A stretch of DNA of 64,000 nucleotides from CAVZRC01 sp963777695 (GTDB lineage Bacteria; Planctomycetota; Planctomycetia; Isosphaerales; Isosphaeraceae): NCBI GenBank assembly GCA_963777695.1, contig CAVZRC010000002.1, positions 62,001-126,000 on the forward strand, read 5' to 3'. The first letter of the stretch is position 1, and each line of letters opens with the position of its first letter. The notes under the pieces are model-generated. The model did no database searches and was not told the origin of the DNA. It worked only from the letters and a program-made list of their open reading frames with translations. The translations under genes were made by a program, and so were the position numbers. This document shows, piece after piece, positions 9,803 through 19,904 of this stretch.

Positions 9803-9840
9803 CGAAGGTCTCCGGCTCTGAGCGATGCGGGAGACCTTCG
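9803..9840. repeat. 11-bp inverted repeat (cgaaggtctcc)
   Basis: The arms 9803-9813 and 9830-9840 are perfect inverted copies separated by 16 bases. A third near-copy of the ggtctcccg core lies at about 9775. It may be a terminator-like hairpin or part of a dispersed repeat; no U-tract follows. Confidence 0.6.
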
Positions 9841-9912
9841 GTCCCGCCGACGGCGGGGTCTGGAGACCCGCGCCGAACGTCGAGTTTGTCTCGGAAGATG
9901 CGGTGGCCGTCA

Positions 9913-9980
9913 CGTAGGGTGCTCTGTGAGCACCGAAATCGACATGCCACCTTGGATCGGTGCTCACAGAGCACCCTACG
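9913..9980. repeat. Perfect 24-bp palindromic repeat (gtagggtgctctgtgagcac)
   Basis: The arms 9913-9936 and 9957-9980 are perfect 24-bp inverted copies with a 20-base spacer. A single arm with one mismatch recurs at 23135-23158. This indicates a dispersed small palindromic element. Confidence 0.85.
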
Positions 9981-10001
9981 AAGGCCCTCCGGGACAGGCT
10001 C

Positions 10002-12256
10002 TCAAACCCAGCCGTGGCGCTTGCGGAGCCACCATTCGAGGGTGAGGAGGGCGGTGAAGATGAGGAGGAAGGGCCAGTTGTCCCAGACCCGGTGTTCCGT
10101 CGCGTAGACGTTTTCGGTGTAGGCGGAGCGGTCGAGGCCCTTGAGATAGGTCGTGAGCCGTTCGGGCGTGACCGACTCGCCCTCGGTGATGGCGGCGATC
10201 TGCCGGGCGAGGGCGAGGTCGGCGGAGGGATTCTCGAGCTCCCGGTCGTCCTGGTAGACGAGGAAGCGGCCCGTGTCGCGGCCGAGTTCCTGACCGTCCT
10301 TCTTGGCGATCAGTGTGACCTTGTAAATCCCCGGCTCGCCCAGCTTGTCAACGGCGTAAATCGACGCCTTGCCTTCCTCGCCCTGGTTATAGACCTCTTC
10401 CATCTTGGAGACGGGGGGATCGGCCTTCTCGCGCTCGATCTTGGCTTCGAAGCGGACGTTCGGGATCGCGGCGCCCTTGGCGTCGTGGGCGGTGGCCGTC
10501 AGGTCGACCTTCTCGCCGGGCGCGACCCGGCGGGGATCGAGCGTGACCTTGACCTTGTTGTCGCCCTCATTCTCCTTGTGCGAGAGCCAGAAGATGACCT
10601 GTCGCCAGAACTTGCGATGGGCGAGCCGGCTCTCGTCCGAGGAGGTGTCGCGATACCAGACCCAGGTGTCGCCGCCGTAGGCGATGGTGCGCCCGGCGCC
10701 GGCCTGCATGCTCACCATCAGCGGCTCGGGGTTGGGCCCGGGCGTCTCGGCGATGACGTCGGCGCCGGTCTTCACGGAGCCGAAATGGTTTGTGCCCAGG
10801 ATCGGCTTCATGGCGTCCCAGATCCGCGCCGTCTCGGTCTTGTTGCGCCAACCTGGAGGACGTAGCTGTTGAGCCCCGTCGAATTCGGGACGAACTTGAT
10901 GCCGCCCTCGGGTTCGAGCTGGCCGTCGCCGTTATGGATCAGGGTGGGGAGGATGTCTGTCAGGGGCGTGTCGGCCCAGCCGCCGTCGCCGAAGCTGTCG
11001 TGGCCGCCGAGCATGATGAGCCCGGCCCCCTTCTTCACGGCCTCGACGAGGAGGCGGTGCTGGTTCGCGGTCAGATAGTCGGCGCGGAGGTCGCTCAGGA
11101 CGTAGACGTTGTATCGCCCCGGGGCGAACTCGGCGTCGGGGACCTCGCCGGTCTCGCCCTTGGCGGCCGCCCGGATCAGCATCCCCTCGACCTGGATGTC
11201 GCGCGAGGTGGCGATCGATCGCATCAGGTATTTGTAGTCCCAGGACCAGTTCGATCCCTGGAGGAACAGGACGTTGAGGCCGCCGGCCATGACCGTGACG
11301 AACGTGCTGATCTCGTTGTTGGATTTGACCAGCTCGCCTTCGTGGACGGCGACCTTGAGCGTGACGATCTTGTCGCCGGGCGTCTGCGGGTTGAACTTCA
11401 GGCCGGTGATCGGGATGACGTCGGCGCCATCCGGGACCTTCACCTTGGTCTTGGCCACGGCGTCGGGCCGGTCCTCGACGAACAGCTCGACCTCGAGGGT
11501 CTGGTTGGCGAACCCGCGGGCGGTGAGGTTACCTTTGATCTCGGTCGTATTCTTCACGAACATGACCTTGCTGGCGTCGATGCCGCGCAGGTTGATGTCG
11601 CGGGCGCCGGCGCCGGCGTTCTCGGTACCCAGGCCGACGGTGACCACCGGGACGCTGTTGTTCTTCATCGTGCGAGCGGCTGTCAGCGGATTGACGCCGG
11701 TATTCGAGGCGAAGTCGGAGACGACCACCATGCGGGCGAGCTTCCGGCCCGACCCCTCCTGCCGCTTCTGGGCCTCGAGGATCGCCGTCCCCAGCCCCGT
11801 CGAACGGCCCTTGGGCTCGACCTTGGCCGAGAGGTCCTCCGCCTTGGGTTCGTCGAGGGTCGCGTCGAACCGATAGATTCGCGTGTCGATGTCCGGCTCG
11901 AGGCCCTTCGCCACCGTCCGCAACTGCTCGGCGACCTCGCAGGCGACCGCCCAGCGGGACTTCCCGCCCGCTTCGTCGCTGATGTTCATGCTGCTGCTGT
12001 TGTCGACGAGCAAGACCAGCGACGACTGCGATGTCCTCTTCTCCGGGAGCGAGACCGAGACGCGCAGCGCCGCCAGCAGGCAGAGGAGGATCGCTACCAG
12101 CCGTAGCGACAGCGCAACCCATCGCCAGCGTCCGCTGGTGCCGCGGAGCCGGCGCCGATAGGCCCAGAGGGTCAAGCCGGTCACCGCCAGGATCACACCG
12201 ACCAGGACCGGCCACGGCACGATGGGGCTGACGCTGACGCTGAAACCCGAAAACAT
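10002..12256 (-). CDS. VWA / glutamine-amidotransferase-like membrane protein (frameshifted)
   Basis: About 751 residues. Two N-terminal TM segments (VPWPVLVGVILAVTGLTLWA and WVALSLRLVAILLCLLAALRV) precede a VWA domain with the MIDAS-type loop LVLLVDNSSSMNIS. A central region follows, then a class I glutamine-amidotransferase-like domain (YNVYVLSDLRADYL, GAGLIMLGGHDSFGDGGW) without an evident catalytic Cys. The last TM is near the C-terminus (FLLIFTALLTLEWWLRKRH). One base is missing near 10843-10857: the upstream frame ends GLNSYVLQVG and the downstream frame resumes NKTETARIWDAMKPILG. The ATG at 12256 has GAGGAG eight bases upstream. It is the third gene of the DUF58-BatA-VWA operon; such loci are thought to act with MoxR ATPases in complex assembly or stress tolerance, but no function is shown here. 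Confidence 0.85.
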
Positions 12257-12282
12257 GGTGCATTCTCCTCGATGGCGTCGCC

Positions 12283-12313
12283 ATGAGGGGCAGCCAGGGC
12301 GGCTGCCCCTCAT
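12283..12313. repeat. Perfect 13-bp hairpin between two operon genes
   Basis: The arms 12283-12295 and 12301-12313 (atgaggggcagcc and its complement) are perfect with a 5-base loop. It sits in the 71-bp gap between the BatA/VWA stop and the start of the next VWA gene, just before that gene's ribosome site. It could attenuate or stabilise the polycistronic mRNA. Confidence 0.75.
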
Positions 12314-12327
12314 CGATCAGGAGGCTC

Positions 12328-14550
12328 TCACGAAGCGGCGCCCGCCGCGGCCGGCCGCGGTGCCTCTTTGTAGAAGGTATTGGCCAGGAAACTCTCCACG
12401 GTCACCACGATCAGGATCAGGAACATCAGCCAGGGGAACGCCTCGTAGCCGAACCGCGTGAGCTCCTCCTCGTGCTGCAATGCCTGGGCATCCTCGGCGA
12501 GGACATAGCCGTCCTTGCCGAAGATCGTGTCGAGCTCCGGTTTCTTCAGGACGCGGAACTGGCTCTCGGAACGGGGCGGATTGATGCTGAAGCCCATCGC
12601 GGCGGTCCGCTTGTCGTCGGACATCGCCTTGATGTCCCACTGGCCCGGGGCCTGGGCGGCGGCGACCTCCAGGACATCGTGACCCGACGGCGGCGCGACG
12701 TCCGCGGTCTTCCCGTCCGGACCCTTGACCGCGAAGCTGGTGAGGTGCGCGCTCGGGTCCAGCCGCAACAGGACACTCTCGCCGGCCTCGAAGGTGAGCG
12801 GTTCTGCCGCGGTGCCCGCCATGTAGGGGACTGTCAGGTTCATCAGGACCGGGAAAGACCAGAACATGGAATTGGGGAATTCGCTCCAGGCATCGGGATC
12901 GGCCCGCTCGGGGCGTCGGGAGAGCGGCGTGGTCCAGAGGAAGACCCGGCCGGGCTTGGGGCCCTTGAAGGCACGCTCGATCAGGGCCGGGGCGCCGTCG
13001 GCGAACTTCACCAGCGGGCGCGCGCCCTCGACCGGCTGCGCGGACTCCTTGATCGTCCAGTAGCGGAAGACCGGTATCTGTGCAAGCTCGCCGTCGAACT
13101 CCTTGCCATAGCTCGAGAACAGCGGATGCGTGATGTCGGTGACCTTGCCGAAGGAGATCTCGGGGTTTGGGGTCTTTCGTTCGCCGAGTTGCGCCGGCAG
13201 GAGCTGGGCGGGGGTGATGTCGTTGTAATTCGTGGCGTCGCAGGCATTCCCGGCCCCCACGACGAGCCCGCCACCGTTGTGGACGTAGCCGTTGAGCTTG
13301 CCCCAGTCGGCGGGGTTGAGCCGGGCGATGTTGAGGAGGAAGATGCAGGCGAATCCCTCGATCGCGTTCTGGTCGAGGCTACCCAGGGCGGCGGACCGGA
13401 TCGTCTTGACCAGGAACGCCTTGGGGCTCGACGGCGAGGTATCGTAATCGAGGGCGGCGGCGACGAACTCGGAGTCCTGGTCACGGTCGGCGATGATCAA
13501 GACCTTCTGGGGCGGCCGGACCTTGAAGGTGACGAATCGCTTATCGTCGTCCTCGAGCGGGTCGGGGGTCCCTTTGAGCACGATCTCGCCGCGGTGCAGC
13601 TCGCCCTCCTTGAGCTTGGGCGGCATGGGGAAGCTGACCTCGACCTGCGAATCCAGCTCGTCGGTCTCGTCCGAGGCGGGGATCTGGACGGACTTTTCGC
13701 CCTTCTTCACGCCGTCGATGTAGAATTCGACCATGCGGGTCGTCGCCGGGCCTCGCGACCGGATCCGGGAGCGGATCTCCGCCGATTCCCCCTGGAGCGT
13801 CGCGGACTGGGGCACTTCCGCCGAATCGACCGAGACGTTCCGGATCTCCTGGGGTGTCAGCCGGATCACGAAGGTGGCCATCTTGGCGGCCTTGGCCGAC
13901 TTGATCCGGGCGACCTTGTCGAGCCCCTCGGCGGGCCGGTCGGGATTCCACGCGGTCCGTGCCAGGTCGGTCAGGACGTAGACGAGGTGGACCGGCCGTT
14001 CGCAGGCGGCGACCGCGTCATACGCCTCGCCCATCGCGACGTTCAGTTGCCGGCCCACCGCATGCGTCGTCAGGTTGTCGATCCGCTTCAGCGCCGCGGC
14101 CGGTGACAGGCCGGTCACCCCCGGCTCGGACGAGTCGACCACGAACACCAGGCTGGATTCGGGAAGCTTGGAGACGATGTCGCGGGCGCGCTCCTTGGCC
14201 TCGTCGAGCCGGGTCTTGTCCTTGTCCTTGTATTTCATGGAAAGGCTGGTGTCGAAGACCAGGCCGAGGGCGGTCGGGACCGACTGGTCGCCCAGGGGCA
14301 CCTGCGAGTAGATGGTCGGCCGGGCCAGGGCCAGTGCCATCAGGGCCAGGACGGCCATCCGGGCCAGCAGTAGCAGCCAGTTCTTGATCCGCATCCGCTT
14401 CTTCGACCGGCGCTGGCGCTCGCGGATCAGTTGCATGGCCGGGAACATCACGTGCTTGGGCGTCTGCTTCATGAACAGGTGGAGGATCACGGGCAACGCG
14501 GCCAGGGCCGCGCCCGCCGCAAGGCCCGCATGCATCAACGACATTTCCAT
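12328..14550 (-). CDS. BatA-type N-terminal domain plus VWA membrane protein
   Basis: 740 residues. The start is the classic BatA double-TM region: AALPVILHLFMKQTPKHVMF (a variant of the LLxLPxxxxxxxR type) and RIKNWLLLLARMAVLALMAL with the ARP boundary. A VWA domain with LGLVFDTSLSMKYKDKD at about residue 95 follows, then Ig-like beta regions and a glutamine-amidotransferase-like segment (NGYVHNGGGLVVGAGN). A C-terminal TM (AFPWLMFLILIVVTVESFLA) ends it. The protein should sit in the inner membrane with its VWA domain outside or inside as in BatA/BatB proteins. The ATG at 14550 follows the DUF58 stop by 23 bp. A second in-frame ATG two codons later is equally plausible. Function is inferred only from the DUF58-BatA arrangement. 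Confidence 0.88.
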   Translation of the reverse strand: MEMSLMHAGLAAGAALAALPVILHLFMKQTPKHVMFPAMQLIRERQRRSKKRMRIKNWLLLLARMAVLALMALALARPTIYSQVPLGDQSVPTALGLVFDTSLSMKYKDKDKTRLDEAKERARDIVSKLPESSLVFVVDSSEPGVTGLSPAAALKRIDNLTTHAVGRQLNVAMGEAYDAVAACERPVHLVYVLTDLARTAWNPDRPAEGLDKVARIKSAKAAKMATFVIRLTPQEIRNVSVDSAEVPQSATLQGESAEIRSRIRSRGPATTRMVEFYIDGVKKGEKSVQIPASDETDELDSQVEVSFPMPPKLKEGELHRGEIVLKGTPDPLEDDDKRFVTFKVRPPQKVLIIADRDQDSEFVAAALDYDTSPSSPKAFLVKTIRSAALGSLDQNAIEGFACIFLLNIARLNPADWGKLNGYVHNGGGLVVGAGNACDATNYNDITPAQLLPAQLGERKTPNPEISFGKVTDITHPLFSSYGKEFDGELAQIPVFRYWTIKESAQPVEGARPLVKFADGAPALIERAFKGPKPGRVFLWTTPLSRRPERADPDAWSEFPNSMFWSFPVLMNLTVPYMAGTAAEPLTFEAGESVLLRLDPSAHLTSFAVKGPDGKTADVAPPSGHDVLEVAAAQAPGQWDIKAMSDDKRTAAMGFSINPPRSESQFRVLKKPELDTIFGKDGYVLAEDAQALQHEEELTRFGYEAFPWLMFLILIVVTVESFLANTFYKEAPRPAAAGAAS

Positions 14551-14573
14551 GGCCGAATGGCTCCGTCATCCAA

Positions 14574-15472
14574 TCAAGCGCGGGCTTGCCGCGTCAGCAG
14601 GTAGCTCATCAGCGCCTTGTCGAACGGCATCCCGGTGTCCAGAGGGACATAGTCCATACGAGTGCGCACGCAGTCCGTTCGATACTTCGCGCGGAACTGA
14701 GCCACTTCCTCGAGGTAATCCGCCTTGATCGCGTCGGCATCGACCTCGATGGTCTCGTGCGTCTCGTTATCTTCCATGCGCAACATGCCTTCGAAGGGGA
14801 ACTTCGCCTCGGCCTCGTCCAGGATGTGGAAGACGATCAGGTCGTGCCCGGAGAACCGGAGCCGGTGCAGCGCCGGAGGATCGCGTCCGGGTCGCCGAGC
14901 AGGTCGCTGAAGACCATGATCAGGCTGCGATGCCGGAGCATGCCCGCGACCTGGTGTAGGCTCGCCTCGAATTCGGTGGTCCCCTCGGGCTTGAGTTTGG
15001 CCAGGAGCGACAGGATATTCCCGAGCTGCGTGCGCTTGCTGCCCGGCGCCAAGCTTTGTGATACCTTGCGGTCGAAGGCGATCAGGCCGACCGGGTCCTG
15101 TTGATGGATCATCAGATAGCACAAGGCCGCCGCCAGGCTGATGCTATACTCGAACTTCGTGAGTTCCTGCCTGTAAGTATAGCCCATCGAACCGGATAGG
15201 TCCATCACCAGGTATCCGGTCAAGTTGGTCTCGGCCTGGAACTTCTTGATGTAGAACCGGTCGGTCTTGGCGAAGACGTTCCAGTCGATGTCGGAGATAT
15301 TGTCGCCGGAGGTGTACTTGCGATGCTCGGAGAACTCGACCGAGAACCCGTGGAACGGGCTGGCGTGCAGCCCGGAGATGAAGCCCTCGACGATGAACTT
15401 GGCCCGCAGATCCAGCCGGGCGACCTGCCGGATCACCTCGGGCTTCAGATACTTCTCGGCCGTGCCTGCCAT
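14574..15472 (-). CDS. DUF58 domain protein (frameshifted)
   Basis: About 299 residues across one missing base in a G/C run near 14873. It starts MAGTAEKYLKPEVIRQVARL and contains the DUF58 core: HASPFHGFSVEFSEHRKYTSG, then DIDWNVFAKTDRFYIKKFQA, then VMDLSGSMGY, a VWA-like MIDAS loop. The second frame resumes ALHRLRFSGHDLIVFHILDE and ends YVPLDTGMPFDKALMSYLL. DUF58 proteins are cytosolic VWA-related partners of MoxR AAA+ ATPases. It is the first gene of a three-gene operon with two membrane VWA proteins. The ATG at 15472 matches the usual family start; the ribosome site is weak (GGAAACC). The break looks like an error because both halves are fully conserved. Confidence 0.88.
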
Positions 15473-16069
15473 GATCAGAGGTTTCCGGTTTAAGGTCTGG
15501 GACGGAACGTACATCCGATCGAGCGAGGGCCCGATGTCCGGGTCGCTTGATGGATGGTGTGGGTCAGCTCGGGAATTGCAGCATTCCATGTTCCGGAAAG
15601 CTGAGTCCGCACGCAAGCCATTCGCCCCGGCAGGACGATGTGGCGCACGGCCGATCCGGGCCCGCCAACCTCGATTATAGACACTTGCCGAGGGCCGCAT
15701 GTTGGCAAGAATCGCGAAAAATTTCCCGTGCGACGCGATACTCTCGGCCGGCTCCGGCGACCACCGTCGGCATGCTCCAGCCTGTTCCTATTCCTTCCAC
15801 GGATTCGATGCGGCTCCGGCTCACCGCTTCTGAACGACCGACCACGATTGATGCTTCAAGACCCCAAGGCGTCGCCTTTTTCCGTCGCGACCTTGGTCCA
15901 AGCCTCCCAGGAATCCCCTCACCCTCAAGAAATCGAGAGATTACGATCGGCGAGCGGCCACGAGGCGCGTGAATTGCTCAACCATGATGGACAATAGGCG
16001 TCTTGCGAGCAATCTACGTCACAAATCGACCCGACGCCGACAATCTCACGACTGGCAAGAAAGGCCCCT
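15473..16069. other. Intergenic region between divergent genes, no gene seen
   Basis: About 600 bp between the DUF58 operon start (minus) and a small plus-strand gene at 16070. No credible frame or strong hairpin was found; promoters for both directions should lie here. Confidence 0.4.
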
Positions 16070-16327
16070 ATGCTCTTCCGCATCTATCACGAAGGGATCA
16101 TGTACGTGATCGAGGCCCCCGAAGGATCGAAGGTCGTCCATGAGGGCGGCCGGTCCGAGGAACTGGTCCTGTTCGAGGAGAGATCCGGCGGGATGTTCGT
16201 AGAGCGAAGGCTCCCACCCTCCGTCGTGATCAAGGCGGCTCGCCGGCGCTACCTCGGCCTAACGATCCGGCAGGCACGGAGCCCGTGGATGCACCCCGAG
16301 GTCACCCTCGCCTGCCCCGCGGAATGA
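16070..16327 (+). CDS. Small hypothetical protein
   Basis: 85 residues, starting MLFRIYHEGIMYVIEAPEGS, with a beta-strand-rich N-terminal half (EELVLFEERSGGMFVERRLP) and a basic segment VIKAARRRYLGLTIRQ. There is no signal peptide, TM segment or known motif. AAGAAAGG lies just before the ATG, and codon use is like that of its neighbours, so it is probably real. It is a lone gene with the DUF58 operon diverging on its left and the kinase gene converging on its right. No function is proposed. Confidence 0.55.
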   Translation: MLFRIYHEGIMYVIEAPEGSKVVHEGGRSEELVLFEERSGGMFVERRLPPSVVIKAARRRYLGLTIRQARSPWMHPEVTLACPAE

Positions 16328-16626
16328 TAGGGCCGCGACGTGACCTCGGCCTACAGAAGAAAAAACTCGCTAATTGTTGATCAAATCAATAGAATTTATG
16401 TTAATGGGCATGTGGGATCGATTTCGTCCGACCGATGCCCGGCGATCCGGTCCGGCGGGACCATATCGGACCGCTTCGGGGATCCGGACCGACCAGAGTC
16501 CTGGATGGGAGACGTCTCCGCCGCGAGGATTCCCCGGACGACGATCGTAAACAACCCGAGGTGCGCGTCGATGCTCTCGTATGTGCAGCTCATGACATTC
16601 CTGTCAGACCCCTGCTCCCTTTCCGC

Positions 16627-19600
16627 TCACCGCGGGGAGAATACGTCGGCCGGCAGGTCGGCCAGGCCGAGCCTCGACGCCCAGGCGGCGGCCTGGTCGG
16701 GCTTGCCCCAGGCCACATAGAGTCGCACGACACGCTCCTCCGCTTCGGTCATGAATCGTCCACGGCTGCCCATCAACTCGGCACGCCGGCGGCGGAGGCC
16801 CTCGTAACCTTCGAGCAGAAGGGGCTCGGCCTCGGCGTACTTTTCCTGGCCCAGGAGGGCCGCGCCGAGGTAGCTCGTCGTCGCGTACCGCGGCCAGGCG
16901 TCCGGGGATGTCTTGCGACGGATGGCCAGGCATTCGCTCAAGATCGGCTCGGCTTCCGACCACTTGGTCCGGTGGACCAGGTTCTCCCCCAGTGCGGCGA
17001 TGGCGCTCTCGAGCAAGGGATTGTCGTGTTGCCCCGACTTGCGGCGGACATCCACGATGGCCCGGCGGTGCCGCTCGGCGTCGGCCCATCGGCCCATGGA
17101 CTCGTAGCTGGCGGCGAGGTTAGTGCGGCTGATGAGGGTGTGGGGATGGTCGGGGCCCAGCTTCGACTCGCACAACACGAGGGTCCCCTCGTGCATCGCG
17201 ATGGCCTCGTCGGTGCGGCCGACGGTGCGGTAGGCGTTGGCGAGGTTATTGCGGCTGTTGAGCGTATCGGGGTGGTCGGGGCCCAGGTTCGCCCCTCGCG
17301 ATCTGAGGATTTCCTCATTGAGCGCGATGGCCTCGTCCGTACGGCCGACGGCCCAGTAGGCGGCGGCGAGGTCACTGCGAGTGCGGAGCGTGTCCGGGTG
17401 GTCGGGGCCAAGCCTCCTGTCCCGTCGCTCGAGGGTCGGCTCGTACACCGCGATAGCCTCGAGGGTGCGACCGGCGCCCAGGTAGGCGTTGGCGAGGTTG
17501 TGGCGGCTCTGGAGCGTGTCCGGGTGATCGGGGCCGAGCTTCGACTCGTACAGCTTGTGGTTCGCCTCGTGCAGTGCGATCGCCTTGTCGATGCGTCCTG
17601 CGTCCTTGTAGGCGTTGGCGAGGTCGTTTCGGCTGACGAGCGTGTCGGGGTGGTCGAGGTCGAGCTTCGACTCGTACAGCTTGTGGTTCGCCTCGTGCAG
17701 CGCGATGGCCTCGGTGGTGCGACCGGCCTCCTGGTAGGCGTTGGCGAGGTCGTGGCGGCCCGCGAGTGTATCGGGGTGGTCGTGACCGAGCTTCGACTCG
17801 CGAAGTTTCAGCGTCTCCTCGCCCACTGCGATCGCCTCGTCAAAGCACCCTGCCATCCGCAAGGCGGCGACGAGGTCGTTGCGGCTCGCGAGCGCGTCGG
17901 GGTGATCGGGACCCCGCGCCGCTCGCGCCTTGCGGTAGGACTCCACGGCCTTCGGATAGAGGCCCAGGCCCAGGTAGGAACGCCCCAGGGCATCCAGCAG
18001 CGCCCCCTCGGTTGCCTTCGAACCCGAAAAACCTCGCTCCAGCGCGGTGGCGGCCTGGTCGAGGACGTCGGCGACCTTCACGTCCCGGGCGTCTGTCCGC
18101 GGGTCGGGCTTCTTCAGGGCGTCAACGAGGAAGTTTCCGACGGCCTCGGCCTGCTCGCGCGACTCCTCCGATTGAGTCAGGGCCGATCTGGTCTCTTCCT
18201 GCGCCTTGCGTGTCTCCTCCAGGGCTCTCCGGATCGTCTCGTTGGCCCTGGTCAGGTTGGCGTACGAGCGGGCTTGCTCGGCCGCCAGGGCCGATAGCCC
18301 CGCCACGGTCGCCACGAGTGCCACGGCCGTCGAGGCGACGACCGTGCGGTTCCGCCTGGCCCATCGCCGCGTCCGGCGGGCGAACGGTTCGCGATACGCC
18401 GTCACCGGTTCGTCGGCGGTCCAGGCGCTCGATGTCGTCGGCCAGCGCGCGGCATGTGGCGTATCGGTCCTCGGGACGATGCGCCATCGCCCTGAGGCAG
18501 ACCGCCTCCAGCGCCGGGTCGATCGACGGATCGAGTTGTCGGGGCGTGGTGAACTCGCCACGCTCGACGTCGCGAAGGACCTCGAAGCAGTCGCCTGCGA
18601 AAGGGACCTTGCCCGTCAACAGGCAGTAGAGGGTGGCGCCGAGGCTGTAGACGTCCGAGCGGGGTCCCAGCCGGTCGAGATCGCCGGCGGCCTGCTCGGG
18701 GCTCATATAGCAGGGCGTGCCCAGGGCCGAGCCGGGGAGCGTCTCGGCGCTGCCGCTACCCGCGGAGGGCACCAAGGTCCGCTCGCCACTGTCGGATGCC
18801 GGGTCGGACTTCCCGAGCGGCTTGGCCAGGCCCCAGTCGACGACGAGGGTCTCGCCATATTTGCCGACGATGATATTCTCCGGCTTGATGTCGCGGTGCA
18901 GGACGCCGCGGGCATGGGCGTAGTCGATCGCGTTGCAGACGTCGGTGAACCGGCGGAGGAGTTTGCGGAGTTCGAGCGACCGCCGCCCCGGGTCGGACTT
19001 GATGGCGGCATGGTGGTGGAATCGCTGGATCGCCTCCTTGAGCGAGTCGCCCTTGATGAACCGCATGGCGTAATAAGGGCGCCCGCCGTCGTAGGTGCCC
19101 AGGCCGTAGACCGGGACGATCCCCGGATGTTCGAGACCGCCGGTGATCTCGGCTTCGATCAGGAACCGCTGGCGGCTGGCCGGGTCGTCGGCGTGGCGGT
19201 CGAGGATCTGCTTGAGCGCGACCTCGCGGTTGAGCTCGGAGTCCAGCGCGACGAAGACCGCCCCCAGGCCCCCCTGGGCGTGAGGCCGCAGGATCCGGAA
19301 GCGAAGCCCGGCGTCAACGGTGCCGTCCCCGGGGAAGAAGGTGGTCGCGTCTGAATCCGCGGATTCGCAGTCCCTGGCGTCGTCCACGCCGCGGGCGATC
19401 CCGACCCGCGCCAGGGATGACTCGACGTCCGGGCCGGCGACGCGGACCAGGCTCTCGCGGGTCGAGGGCCCGACCTCAAGCGACGCAAGGCTTGCCTCGG
19501 TGTCGCCGTCGTGGACGGCCAGGTGCTCGGCGGTCAGTGCGTCGATCAGGGCGCGACGCGGGGGCGTCAGGGCCGCTTGTTCGACGAGGATGTCGGCCAT

Positions 19601-19726
19601 TGGCCGATGTGAGGTCCCCGTCCACACGCCGAAGGCGGCGACGAGCTGGTCGCGGGTGATCATCCCATTCTGGAGGGCGAGCAGCCCGAAGAGCAGGTCG
19701 CGCGGGGCGTCGTCGCGTCGAGGCAT
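16627..19726 (-). CDS. Serine/threonine protein kinase with C-terminal TPR repeats (frameshifted)
   Basis: About 1,030 residues. An N-terminal helical extension (about 1-140) precedes a Hanks-type kinase domain: GGLGAVFVALD loop, catalytic Lys in EVALKQI (172), HRDIKPENII (277), DWG in VVDWGLAKPLG (297), GTPCYMSPEQAA activation segment and RSDVYSLGATLY. After the kinase comes a TM segment (TVVASTAVALVATVAGLSAL), a coiled-coil (ETIRRALEETRKAQEETRSA), then seven or more 42-residue TPRs of the GPDHPDTL..NLANAY..GR..EAIAL type. One extra base sits in a GG at 18424-18425, where DIER joins TADEPVTAYREP. Planctomycete kinases of this layout are membrane-anchored signalling proteins; the target is unknown. 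The DNA repeats of 126 bp here are simply the TPR coding units. Confidence 0.9.
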
Positions 19727-19904
19727 CGGCGTGGCTCCCAGCCCGGGCGACTGGCCGGCGACATCTTATCGCCCGTCGTCTGGCCTGGCCATAGATGGAC
19801 CGACGGGTCGGATGCCCTGATCATCGGATCGTTTTTCAAACGATATCAGTCCGCGACCCGAAATGAAATCCCGAGGCGAAGTGCGAGCGTCGCCGTTCGC
19901 GACA

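Larger units (their letters stand above)
9594..10001. other. Intergenic region filled with short inverted repeats
   Basis: No gene was recognised. The stretch from about 9745 to 9985 carries two separate palindromic elements (listed individually), so it is probably a site where small repeats have accumulated between the glycosyltransferase-like gene and the VWA operon. It lies downstream of the VWA gene at 10002 and upstream of the start at 9437, both on the minus strand. Confidence 0.5.

Noticed and set aside
12283..14106. 607-residue plus-strand open frame
   Set aside because: Antisense to the BatA/VWA gene, low in hydrophobic segments and rich in Arg/Gly/Asp as shadow frames are.
16900..17900. 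Direct repeats with a period of 126 bp, possible CRISPR or minisatellite
   Set aside because: They code for consecutive 42-residue TPRs and vary in sequence between units; there are no spacers.
16435..18297. 620-residue plus-strand frame with internal repeats
   Set aside because: Its repeats are the reverse complement of the TPR coding units of the kinase gene.
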